Shown piece after piece: positions 14,051 through 21,883 of a DNA stretch of 51,132 nt. The position numbers and the translations under genes were made by a program. The notes below the pieces were generated by a model. The model was not told the origin of the DNA and ran no database searches. It saw only the letters and a list, made by a program, of their open reading frames with translations. Within the stretch, counting starts at the first letter, position 1. Each line of letters begins with the position of its first letter. The stretch lies in the NCBI GenBank assembly GCA_020634315.1, contig JACKBV010000030.1:1-51132 (forward strand), written 5' to 3'. The stretch comes from Ardenticatenaceae bacterium. Its GTDB lineage: Bacteria; Chloroflexota; Anaerolineae; Promineifilales; Promineifilaceae.

Positions 14051-16537
14051 ATGGAAATAGGATTAGTCAAGAAAATCGACATTGATCAAGAAATGCGCGA
14101 GTCATATCTGAGCTATGCCATGAGCGTCATCGTCTCGCGCGCACTACCTGATGCCCGCGACGGACTGAAACCCGTGCAGCGCCGCATCCTCTACGCCATG
14201 TACGACATGGGGCTGCGCCCAGACTCGCCCTATAAAAAATCGGCGCGTGTTGTCGGCGAAGTGCTCGGTAAATATCACCCACATGGCGATCAATCAGTCT
14301 ACGACGCAATGGTGCGCATGGCTCAAGACTTCTCCATGCGCTATGCCCTGGTCGATGGTCAGGGCAATTTTGGCTCCATTGACGGCGATGCCGCCGCTGC
14401 CATGCGCTACACCGAAGCCCGCATGTCTTCCATGGGCTACGACATGCTAGAAGACATCGGTAAAAACACAGTCGATTTCACCTCCAATTTTGATGATTCT
14501 CTCAAAGAGCCATCTGTTCTTCCGGCAACAGTTCCGAACCTGCTGGTTAATGGCTCCGCCGGTATCGCCGTTGGTATGGCTACCAGCATTCCCCCACACA
14601 ATTTAGGCGAAGTGGTAGATGCCCTGACCTACATGCTGAACAATTGGGAACATTTAGATGAAGTCTCTGTTGCCGACCTGATGCAATTCATCCAGGGACC
14701 TGATTTTCCCACGGGTGGTCTCGTCTTCCGCCATCGCAGCGAAGATGATGAGACAGATGCCATTGCCAATGCCTATGCCACCGGACGCGGCCGCATCACC
14801 GTGCGTGCCAAAGCACATGTCGAACAAATGGGGCGCAACAAATCGCGCATCGTCATTACCGAGCTGCCCTATCAGGCAAACAAAACCAATCTGCTGGGAC
14901 GTATCGCCGACTTGCACCGTGATGGCAAAATTGAAGGGCTGACCGACTTGCGTGATGAATCTGATCGCAATGGGATGCGCATTATCCTGGAAACAACGCG
15001 CAATGTGGAACCAGAAGATGTTTTGGCCGAATTGTTCCGCCTCACCCCCATGCAAAGCACATTCAGCATCTCGCTGTTGGCCCTGGTCAACGGCGAACCG
15101 CGCATTTTAACGCTGAAACAAGCATTACGCGTATTTTTGGAGCATCGGCTGGATATTGTGCGGCGACGCAGCGAATATGATCTGGAACGGGCGCGGCAAC
15201 GGGCACATATTTTGGAAGGCTTGCTCATCGCCCTGGATAATTTGGACGAGGTAATTGACACAATTCGCCGCTCGCGCACAGTTGAGACAGCACGCGTCAA
15301 CTTGATCAAAAAGTTCAAATTGTCAGAGATTCAAGCACAGGCGATTCTGGATATGCAGCTGCGCCGCCTGGCTGCGTTAGAACGGCGTAAAATTCAAGAT
15401 GAACACCAGGAAACGCTAAACCTGATTAAATATCTGGAACGATTGTTATCACGTCCAGATTTAATGCGCGATGTGGTGAAAGCGGAACTGCTGGCAATAA
15501 AGGCAAAATATGCAGACCCACGCCGCACGCAGGTCGTGAACGCCAGCGACAACAAAGTAGTTTCGGCAACAGATTTGCTGCCCGACGAACAAGTTTGGGT
15601 CATGATTGGCGAAAAGGGCACGCTGGCGCGTACGACTTCGCCGGAATTGGCACCCATCCCCAAGAAACCGACGGAACAGCCAGTTGCTTTACTAGAAGCC
15701 AATACACAAGATGTTTTGTATTTGTTTGCAGCAAATGGACAAGCGGTGAGTTTGCCAGTGTACCAATTACCGCAATCGCGCGAATTGGGTGTGGGCACGC
15801 ATTGGGCGGATTTGACGGGTCTAACGCGACGAGATCACCTGGCTGCGGCCTTGATACGGCCGTTTAACGCTCAAGGTTATCTCTTCATGGCTACACTGGG
15901 TGGTGTGGTCAAACGAGTCGAACTTGACGATTTGCCCGGCATCACCACAGAACCCTTTACCGTGATGAATGTTCCGACTGATGATGCTTTGGGCTGGGTC
16001 AGAATCACCAATGGCGAAGACCACATTGTGCTGGTGACAGCGGCAGGGCAGGCCATCCGCTTCAAAGAAGAAGAGGTGCGCCCAATGGGCTTACCTGCGG
16101 GAGGGGTCTTTGGCATCAAGCTGGCAAACGAAGCAGATGGACTGGTTGCGCTGGATGTGGTAAAACCAGGGACATACTTATGGAGCGTTACTGACAATGG
16201 GCTGGCAAAAGCAACACATATTGACGAATATCCAACACAAGGACGCTATGGACAAGGTGTCATCAATATGCGCTTACCCCAAGAAGCAGCGGAAGTGGTA
16301 GCGGCTGTCATTGGCAGTGAAGATACAGCCATTATTGTCACAACCGCAGTTGGCTCGACGAAACAACTTAAAATCAAGGACACGACAATTGGCGGCCGTA
16401 ACATTAAGCCTCGCCCCTTGCTCAAAACTGGCCCAAGGAACCAGGTTACAGGGGCGGTCATCATGGCCGCAAGGCCAGATGAATTAGAAGGAGAACTGGA
16501 AACGGCCGTTCCCCAACAAATGTCCTTGTTAAAATAA
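14051..16537 (+). CDS. gyrA: DNA gyrase/topoisomerase subunit A
   Basis: An 828-residue type IIA topoisomerase A subunit. The winged-helix catalytic Tyr is Tyr120 (AAAMRYTEARM), the QRDR is GKYHPHGDQSVYD, and the IPPHNLGEVVDAL and IQAQAILDMQLRRLAALE segments are present. The C-terminal beta-pinwheel has repeated blades but no QRRGGKG GyrA box at the expected place (IPKKPTEQPVALL region). The residue aligned to E. coli Ser83 is Gln81. Without the box, strong negative supercoiling may be reduced, so a ParC-like role is possible. AAAGGGG stands before ATG 14051. Gene identity as GyrA/ParC family is firm; the exact subtype is less so. Confidence 0.93.
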   Translation: MEIGLVKKIDIDQEMRESYLSYAMSVIVSRALPDARDGLKPVQRRILYAMYDMGLRPDSPYKKSARVVGEVLGKYHPHGDQSVYDAMVRMAQDFSMRYALVDGQGNFGSIDGDAAAAMRYTEARMSSMGYDMLEDIGKNTVDFTSNFDDSLKEPSVLPATVPNLLVNGSAGIAVGMATSIPPHNLGEVVDALTYMLNNWEHLDEVSVADLMQFIQGPDFPTGGLVFRHRSEDDETDAIANAYATGRGRITVRAKAHVEQMGRNKSRIVITELPYQANKTNLLGRIADLHRDGKIEGLTDLRDESDRNGMRIILETTRNVEPEDVLAELFRLTPMQSTFSISLLALVNGEPRILTLKQALRVFLEHRLDIVRRRSEYDLERARQRAHILEGLLIALDNLDEVIDTIRRSRTVETARVNLIKKFKLSEIQAQAILDMQLRRLAALERRKIQDEHQETLNLIKYLERLLSRPDLMRDVVKAELLAIKAKYADPRRTQVVNASDNKVVSATDLLPDEQVWVMIGEKGTLARTTSPELAPIPKKPTEQPVALLEANTQDVLYLFAANGQAVSLPVYQLPQSRELGVGTHWADLTGLTRRDHLAAALIRPFNAQGYLFMATLGGVVKRVELDDLPGITTEPFTVMNVPTDDALGWVRITNGEDHIVLVTAAGQAIRFKEEEVRPMGLPAGGVFGIKLANEADGLVALDVVKPGTYLWSVTDNGLAKATHIDEYPTQGRYGQGVINMRLPQEAAEVVAAVIGSEDTAIIVTTAVGSTKQLKIKDTTIGGRNIKPRPLLKTGPRNQVTGAVIMAARPDELEGELETAVPQQMSLLK

Positions 16538-16571
16538 AAACCGACTAGCACAAACACGGAGACAAGAAACC

Positions 16572-17018
16572 ATGAACTTCAAAGACAAGTGGGCAACAGA
16601 CGAAGATGGGAATCGCTTTATCTTCACCGTTGAGATGCAGCGCAAACTCAGCCACGCAGGGCTGCCAGTAGAACCAGAATATCTGGCACAACTCGGAGAA
16701 GAACCCGTTGTGGTTCCAGAAAGAGAAGAAGAGAGAGAGAGAGAAGCCCCCGCCGAAGAGATAGAAGGTCCTGAAGCAATCCAGATCGACCCACAAACAG
16801 GAAAATATATCGGTCGAGTAAAATGGTACAATGCCCGCAAAGGGTATGGTTTCATTATTCGTGGCGCTGGCGAAGAAATCTTCTTCCACAAAACCGGCTC
16901 AATGGGCAATCCAGTTGAGCTAAATGATGGGCAATGGGTTCTCTACGACGTAGAAGACACCAAGAAAGGGCCAGAAGCAACAGACGTTGAGTTATACGAA
17001 GGCGCTTTGCCAGAATAA
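16572..17018 (+). CDS. Cold-shock-domain protein with degenerate N-terminal ribbon
   Basis: A 148-residue protein. The C-terminal CSD (about 75-140) carries the nucleic-acid-binding motifs GRVKWYNARKGYGFI and EEIFFHKTG. The N-terminal part (DEDGNRFIFTVEMQRKLSHAGLP) strongly recalls the FVFTAGEQEFYxxKGF zinc-ribbon that accompanies CSDs in some bacteria, but all ribbon cysteines are missing here. A Glu/Arg-rich linker (about 52-65) joins the two. It probably binds RNA or single-stranded DNA. It follows gyrA by 34 bases with GGAG before the ATG, so it may be cotranscribed. Confidence 0.85.
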   Translation: MNFKDKWATDEDGNRFIFTVEMQRKLSHAGLPVEPEYLAQLGEEPVVVPEREEEREREAPAEEIEGPEAIQIDPQTGKYIGRVKWYNARKGYGFIIRGAGEEIFFHKTGSMGNPVELNDGQWVLYDVEDTKKGPEATDVELYEGALPE

Positions 17019-17033
17019 ATCAGCAAACACAAC

Positions 17034-17067
17034 AAAAAAAGCCCGACCATAACAAGGTCGGGCTTTT
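17034..17067. terminator. Bidirectional intrinsic terminator
   Basis: An A7 run precedes GCCCGACC (17041-17048), a 7-base loop, GGTCGGGC (17056-17063) and T4. The A-tract serves as U-tract for the leftward PH-protein transcript, and TTTT ends the rightward gyrA/CSD transcript. Confidence 0.92.
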
Positions 17068-17089
17068 CCATCATTTCATTCGACAAACT

Positions 17090-17761
17090 CTATTTCTTGC
17101 CAAACACCAACTGCTTCAATTTAAAAACATCATCGGGCATGATGTCCGGAATAATAATGGCATCACGCACACGTGCCGTTCCCTCCTCAAACTTGAAAGC
17201 AGTCAAGCTAATGTACACATCTCTGGCACCCGTGAAAAACTGAAATAAGCGCCAAACAGCATTGGATGACCAGTTGGTATCAATGACCTTTGGCAAATCT
17301 CCCATTTCAATATTATCAACCAAAGGCCAGGCACCATGTTCTGGCAAAGAGATAATCAAGCGCTTGTTCGTCTTAATAAGCCGCCATTGATGATATTCCA
17401 GATACTCACGGCCAGCTTCAACCATAAATACCAATAACGCCCCAAAAGGAACAAAAGCATAGAACCCACTAAGAGGCGAAATCAGAATAATTATCGTTAA
17501 AACAAAAACAAGCACAACCCACCAGACAAAGTGACCAAAGACAAGATTAGCTAATAAATCCCGATACCAGGCCAGGTGAATCTGCAATTGTTCTTGCTCA
17601 CCATCTAGCAGTTGCTCACTTAATACCTCTGGTTGAACATTTTGCCGATACTTTAGCGGTATCCGCTGCCAAAATGTCTGTTCCAACCAATGATGCAAGC
17701 CTCGCCGGGTTTCCGCCAGTTCAGCCTCAAGTTGTTCAACCGCTTCGCTTTCTGCGCTCAT
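17090..17761 (-). CDS. Membrane protein with PH-like domain (bPH family)
   Basis: A 223-residue protein. The N-terminal about 75 residues are soluble and helical. Two membrane segments follow (FVWWVVLVFVLTIIILIS and YAFVPFGALLVFMV, about 85-120). The C-terminal about 100 residues look like a bacterial PH-like domain: WRLIKTNKRLIISL, then DNIEMGDLPKVIDT and ARVRDAIIIPDIM. The family is membrane-associated and of unclear function. It is the last gene of a minus-strand trio with LysM and M23 proteins, which hints at an envelope role (inference). Confidence 0.7.
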   Translation of the reverse strand: MSAESEAVEQLEAELAETRRGLHHWLEQTFWQRIPLKYRQNVQPEVLSEQLLDGEQEQLQIHLAWYRDLLANLVFGHFVWWVVLVFVLTIIILISPLSGFYAFVPFGALLVFMVEAGREYLEYHQWRLIKTNKRLIISLPEHGAWPLVDNIEMGDLPKVIDTNWSSNAVWRLFQFFTGARDVYISLTAFKFEEGTARVRDAIIIPDIMPDDVFKLKQLVFGKK

Positions 17762-17781
17762 GTGCCATGCCTTCCCTGACG

Positions 17782-18321
17782 TTAACGCGCGGGAATGAGA
17801 AGAACCTGCCCCACACTCAGCTGATTGGGGTTTTGTAACCCATTAGCCAGGATGATAGCATCCACCGTCACGCCAAAACGTTGGGCAATATTAGTCACTG
17901 TATCACCAGCTACGACAGTATATTGAGATTGGCTTCCAGAGGTGCTTCCTCCCAAAGTTGACTGTCCGGGGATAGGTGTTGCCGTGATCACAATTACCTG
18001 CACCGATGTGGGTTGTGGCACAGGCGTACCACTGCCACCGCCTTCTCCAGTGAACGCACCATCAACAACTGACTCGCTTTCGTTGATAAATTGTTGCCAC
18101 TCGTTAGAAGTCGTTCCGGCCTGCAACAGGTCTGTCGCCCATCCGGCCAAAAACGAAGTGATCAGCCAACTTACGACAATGAACACAATAACGATCCCGA
18201 TGAAGTAAGTCAGCATGTCGCCCAGCTTCTTTGAGGGCAATGATTGCTTCACAATTAAGTGATACGCAAGGAACACACCGATAATCAGCGGAACAAATTT
18301 CAGCAGTTCAACAAGATTCAT
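17782..18321 (-). CDS. LysM-domain membrane protein
   Basis: A 179-residue protein. Two N-terminal membrane segments (LLKFVPLIIGVFLAYHLIV and MLTYFIGIVIVFIVVSWLI, about 5-60) are followed by a low-complexity Gly/Ser/Thr/Pro linker. One LysM domain (QYTVVAGDTVTNIAQRFG ... NQLSVGQVLLIPAR, about 133-179) closes the protein. LysM binds peptidoglycan, so the protein likely anchors membrane to wall. AAAGGAG lies ahead of ATG 18321. The gene sits between the M23 protein and the PH protein on one strand. Confidence 0.85.
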   Translation of the reverse strand: MNLVELLKFVPLIIGVFLAYHLIVKQSLPSKKLGDMLTYFIGIVIVFIVVSWLITSFLAGWATDLLQAGTTSNEWQQFINESESVVDGAFTGEGGGSGTPVPQPTSVQVIVITATPIPGQSTLGGSTSGSQSQYTVVAGDTVTNIAQRFGVTVDAIILANGLQNPNQLSVGQVLLIPAR

Positions 18322-18364
18322 GAGAGATACTCCTTTCCATGTTCTTCCCTATCCTCCCCAAATC

Positions 18365-19645
18365 CTATGGCAAGAAAAGTCGAGGATCGACAAATGTTTC
18401 GTTTATTTTATCGTAAACAGTGTAATGTACGTGCGGGCCGGTAGCGATACCGACTGCTCCCATCACACCAACAGCCTGTCCTGATTGCACGTCGCCCTCT
18501 TCAACCAAATATGAACGCGGATGCAACAACCACACAATCCATTCATCGTTTTCAATGCGAATGGTGCTGTTATACCAGCGGTCTGTATAGGTTGTCACAT
18601 AACCAGACATAGGCGACTGCAAAATTGCCGTACTGGTATTACTGCTAATGTCCAATCCTGGCAGTCCATAGCTGCACCCATGGACATCCTGCGTCAGAAT
18701 AGGATCCTCCGTAACGGGGTTCAGACGTGGGCGCAAAGATGGTCTTCCCAAAATATGCGCATCGTCCAGGCAGTAAAATGAATCTTCATCCCGACTGACA
18801 GGGAAGTCCATGCTGCCATCACCCGAAATACGGAAGATGTCCCAATCGCGTGCCGCTGCATATAGCTGATCGTAAAGGCGGGTGCTGATATCGAGGAGGG
18901 TGAGCGATAACGGCCGTTCCTCCGTATCAATCTGCGTGACAATCAAACTCTGTAATCCCAAATGCGTCGGCCACGCACCAAGCGCCGTCACACGTACCGT
19001 GCCCAATTCCACGTCCGAATAAACCATATTTTGATGCGCATCATCAAAATTATTCATAACATAAGCCGATTCATTCGGATCAGATCGTTGTGCCGCACCC
19101 GCTCCCGCATTATAAGCCAGATAACATCGCTTAATAGTGTCCGGATTATGTGTCCAGTAAGTTATTTCTGGGCACCGCTCCTTAAACTCCTGCGCTGCAA
19201 TCGTCAGTTGTTCGCGTACTTCAAGATCAGAAATTGGACCGGGTGTAAAGCAAGGATGCTCACCTGAACGCACCAGATCATAAGCACCAATAATTCCTGT
19301 GCAACTATCCGGGTTTTCTGCAAGCATACTGTTCTCTTTAAACCATAAAACTAACGGTACTTCTCGAGGAATATCAGCTTTTCGAGCAATTTGGTCGGCA
19401 ATTGGAGCCCATTTTAGAGCTGTTGCCTGTATTGTTCGAGGGAGTGCATATTGACCATCCATGTATACACGGCCACCGGTCAATAAACCCGTCCCCAACA
19501 AAAGGAGCAGCAACGTATCAAACACGCCCCTCATCACCCCAACAACAGCTTGTTGTGGTGCAAGACCCAATACTGGCGCCAATTGGCTTTGAACCCAGGT
19601 TCGCAACCACTCTGGCAACAGCAGCGCCTTGAAAGAAGGAGACAT
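18365..19645 (-). CDS. Peptidoglycan hydrolase: transglycosylase-like plus M23-like domains
   Basis: A 426-residue membrane-anchored wall protein. A membrane segment (TLLLLLLGTGLLTG, about 44-57) is followed by a lysozyme/SLT-like domain (LVLWFKENSM and RCYLAYNAGAG, about 75-195), then an M23 peptidase-like domain (about 325-426). The M23 part keeps LLHP and GPHVHYTVYD, but where the first zinc His normally stands four residues before Asp (HxxGxD) it has YGLPGLDIS. That ligand therefore seems lost, and the peptidase may be inactive or divergent. The start ATG 19645 has TATAAT 7 bases upstream, suggesting a leaderless mRNA. Confidence 0.85.
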   Translation of the reverse strand: MSPSFKALLLPEWLRTWVQSQLAPVLGLAPQQAVVGVMRGVFDTLLLLLLGTGLLTGGRVYMDGQYALPRTIQATALKWAPIADQIARKADIPREVPLVLWFKENSMLAENPDSCTGIIGAYDLVRSGEHPCFTPGPISDLEVREQLTIAAQEFKERCPEITYWTHNPDTIKRCYLAYNAGAGAAQRSDPNESAYVMNNFDDAHQNMVYSDVELGTVRVTALGAWPTHLGLQSLIVTQIDTEERPLSLTLLDISTRLYDQLYAAARDWDIFRISGDGSMDFPVSRDEDSFYCLDDAHILGRPSLRPRLNPVTEDPILTQDVHGCSYGLPGLDISSNTSTAILQSPMSGYVTTYTDRWYNSTIRIENDEWIVWLLHPRSYLVEEGDVQSGQAVGVMGAVGIATGPHVHYTVYDKINETFVDPRLFLP

Positions 19646-19652
19646 AACTCAC

Positions 19653-19685
19653 ATTATAACTTGAGAATATGTTAAGTCAAGTTAT
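19653..19685 (-). promoter_or_regulatory. M23-gene promoter overlapped by a 9-bp dyad
   Basis: The minus strand has TTGACT (complement of 19675-19680), a 16-base spacer and TATAAT (complement of 19653-19658). A perfect inverted repeat, ATAACTTGA (19656-19664) and TCAAGTTAT (19677-19685), covers both hexamers. This is good operator geometry. Seven bases separate the -10 from the start codon. Confidence 0.7.
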
Positions 19686-19734
19686 GTAACGTTGTCACGA
19701 CAATCAACAAATAGGAAATAGGTCAGATAGGTGG

Positions 19735-20700
19735 TCATTTCTTCGCACCATGTACCAAACGTGGATCAAGCGCGTCACGCAAACCATCGCCAAGCAAATT
19801 AAAGGCTAACACAGTGAGCATGATCGCTAAACCGGGGAAAAATACCAAATGGGGAGCGCTAAATACCTGATTCCGCTCGCTGGCGAGCATAGCACCCCAC
19901 TCCGATGTGGGTGGCTGCGCACCTAAGCCGATGAACGACAAAGCGGCCGTATCCAAAATAGCCGTGGCAATCCCAAGCGTCGCAGTAACAATCAATGGGG
20001 GTAATGAGTTTGGCAAGATACGGCCAAACAAAATACGCCAGTTACTCGCTCCCAACGCACGCGAAGCCTCGACAAAATCTTGTTCACGCACAGACAACAC
20101 ACTCGCACGCACAACACGCGCATAGGAAGGGATGCTGACAATGGCAATTGCCAACATTGCATTCGTCAGGCCTGGCCCCAAAACACTGACAATAGCAATT
20201 GCCAACAGCAAAAACGGGAAGGCCAAGACAACATCTAAAATACGCATAATGATGTTATCGACCCACCCGCCTAAAAAACCAGATATGGCACCTAACAAGG
20301 TGCCGACTAATACGGCAAAGCTCACCGTCACAAAACCTACACGCAAAGAGACACGTGTCCCATAAATGACACGGCTAAATTCGTCGCGGACATTGCCATC
20401 AATACCCATAAGATGCTGTGTCTTATCTGTCGAACAGCCTAAAATGTGAATACATGGAGATTCCCGTTTTTTCACATCTTCGACTCCGATAAGCACCTGA
20501 TCTGGATCATAAGGAGCGATAATCGGCGCAGCAATAGCCAAAAAAACGAGCAACCCTAACAAAATCAACCCGATGATCGCCGACTGCTGCCGCAACACAC
20601 GGCGCAAAGTCAAACGCCACAAGCTGTTAGACCTGTAATCAGAAATATTGCCGATACCGGCATCGTCAAGCGGAAGTTCAGCTACTTTTGACATAGGCAA
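19735..20700 (-). CDS. Peptide-type ABC transporter permease (DppC-like)
   Basis: A 321-residue DppC/OppC-family permease. An N-terminal cytoplasmic stretch and a membrane segment (SAIIGLILLGLLVFLAIAAPIIAPYDPD) open it, the family's standard start. The EAA-loop that contacts the ATPase is EASRALGASNWRILFGRILPN (about 225-245). It forms the importer channel with the DppB-like gene, six bases upstream. No ATPase gene follows; the next gene leftward is the M23 protein, so ATP-binding subunits must be elsewhere. Confidence 0.93.
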   Translation of the reverse strand: MPMSKVAELPLDDAGIGNISDYRSNSLWRLTLRRVLRQQSAIIGLILLGLLVFLAIAAPIIAPYDPDQVLIGVEDVKKRESPCIHILGCSTDKTQHLMGIDGNVRDEFSRVIYGTRVSLRVGFVTVSFAVLVGTLLGAISGFLGGWVDNIIMRILDVVLAFPFLLLAIAIVSVLGPGLTNAMLAIAIVSIPSYARVVRASVLSVREQDFVEASRALGASNWRILFGRILPNSLPPLIVTATLGIATAILDTAALSFIGLGAQPPTSEWGAMLASERNQVFSAPHLVFFPGLAIMLTVLAFNLLGDGLRDALDPRLVHGAKK

Positions 20701-20706
20701 CCACGA

Positions 20707-21786
20707 TTAATCGAGCTGAATCCGAGGATCCAGGAATCCGTACGATAAATCAACCAGCAAATTGACAGTTACGTAACCGACAGAAATAACGACAACAAAA
20801 CCTTGAATAATGGGGTAATCACGAGCAGTAATAGCTTCATACAAACTACGCCCCACCCCGGACAAGCCAAAAATCGTCTCGGTGAGAATTGCGCCGCTAA
20901 AAACCAGGCCCAACTGCAAGCCCGCAATTGTAACGATTGGCAACAATGCATTGCGAAATGCGTGCTTCATGACAATGTTCCATCTTGATAAACCTTTGGC
21001 ACGGGCAGTTCGGATGTAATCCAGGCCAAGCACTTCCAGCATGCTGGAGCGGGTCATACGGGCAATGATCGCCATTGGGATGGTACCAAGGGCTAATGAG
21101 GGCAAAATCAAATGTTTGATGGCATCAGCCAACACCGCCCAATTGAACGTGATCAGCGAATTGAAAATGTAAAAGTTGCCCAAAAATTCCAGCAGCTTGG
21201 TAAAAAAGGTACCTTCTGCCAATTCCCAGCCAAACAGTTCGTAAAATGGAATGACTTCCATTCCTGCCGATAAACGGCCGCTTGGAGGAAGTTGAAATGG
21301 GGTGTCTTTAAGCAATAAGGCAAAAATGTAGGCCAACATCAAGCCTAACCAAAAAACAGGCATAGAGACGCCAATATTGGCACCAATCATGGTGAGCACA
21401 TCAACAGGCGAGTTACGGCGTGTCGCCGAAATGACGCCCAAGGGTACGCCAACTAATAAAGCCAAAACGAGAGCGGCCGTTCCCAATTCCAATGTAATCG
21501 GCAAACGCTCAATCAAAATTTGCGTGATGGGGCGCTTAAAACGAATAGATTCCCCAAAATCACCACGCAAGATGTCCTGCGTGTAAATCCAAAACTGTGT
21601 CGTAATTGGCTTGTCCAACCCCTTGTCAATATTGAACTTCTCACACACTGCGGGGGTTGCTTTTTCACCAAACATGGCAGTGCAAGGATCGCCGGGAATG
21701 GCACGCGCCAGGGCAAAGGTAACGATGAGGACACCGACGATAACAGGAACAGCAGCGATTAGGCGTCGAATGATGTATTGTGTCAT
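20707..21786 (-). CDS. Peptide-type ABC transporter permease (DppB-like)
   Basis: A 359-residue DppB/OppB-family permease. The N-terminus MTQYIIRRLIAAVPVIVGVL is typical. The EAA-type loop reads DYIRTARAKGLSRWNIVMKHAFRNALLP, and the family's C-terminal GLSGVGRSLYEAITARDYPIIQG is present. A periplasm-side insertion of about 55 residues (LPPSGRLSAGMEVIPFYE onward) is longer than in many homologues. It is preceded by a hairpin after the binding-protein gene and followed within six bases by the DppC gene. Confidence 0.93.
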   Translation of the reverse strand: MTQYIIRRLIAAVPVIVGVLIVTFALARAIPGDPCTAMFGEKATPAVCEKFNIDKGLDKPITTQFWIYTQDILRGDFGESIRFKRPITQILIERLPITLELGTAALVLALLVGVPLGVISATRRNSPVDVLTMIGANIGVSMPVFWLGLMLAYIFALLLKDTPFQLPPSGRLSAGMEVIPFYELFGWELAEGTFFTKLLEFLGNFYIFNSLITFNWAVLADAIKHLILPSLALGTIPMAIIARMTRSSMLEVLGLDYIRTARAKGLSRWNIVMKHAFRNALLPIVTIAGLQLGLVFSGAILTETIFGLSGVGRSLYEAITARDYPIIQGFVVVISVGYVTVNLLVDLSYGFLDPRIQLD

Positions 21787-21813
21787 TGCTTATCTGCCTG
21801 TGGGATAGCAATA

Positions 21814-21853
21814 AGGCGGGATGATTCACGCTATTCAGCAAATCACCCCGCCT
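21814..21853 (-). terminator. Intra-operon hairpin between binding protein and permeases
   Basis: AGGCGGG (21814-21820) pairs with CCCGCCT (21847-21853), and an inner GATT/AATC adds 4 bp. On the transcribed minus strand it follows the binding-protein stop codon and is followed by a weak TTATT. Such hairpins commonly allow more binding protein than permease. Confidence 0.6.
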
Positions 21854-21883
21854 ATCTCGTCTAACTCAAAAACGGTTTACGAT

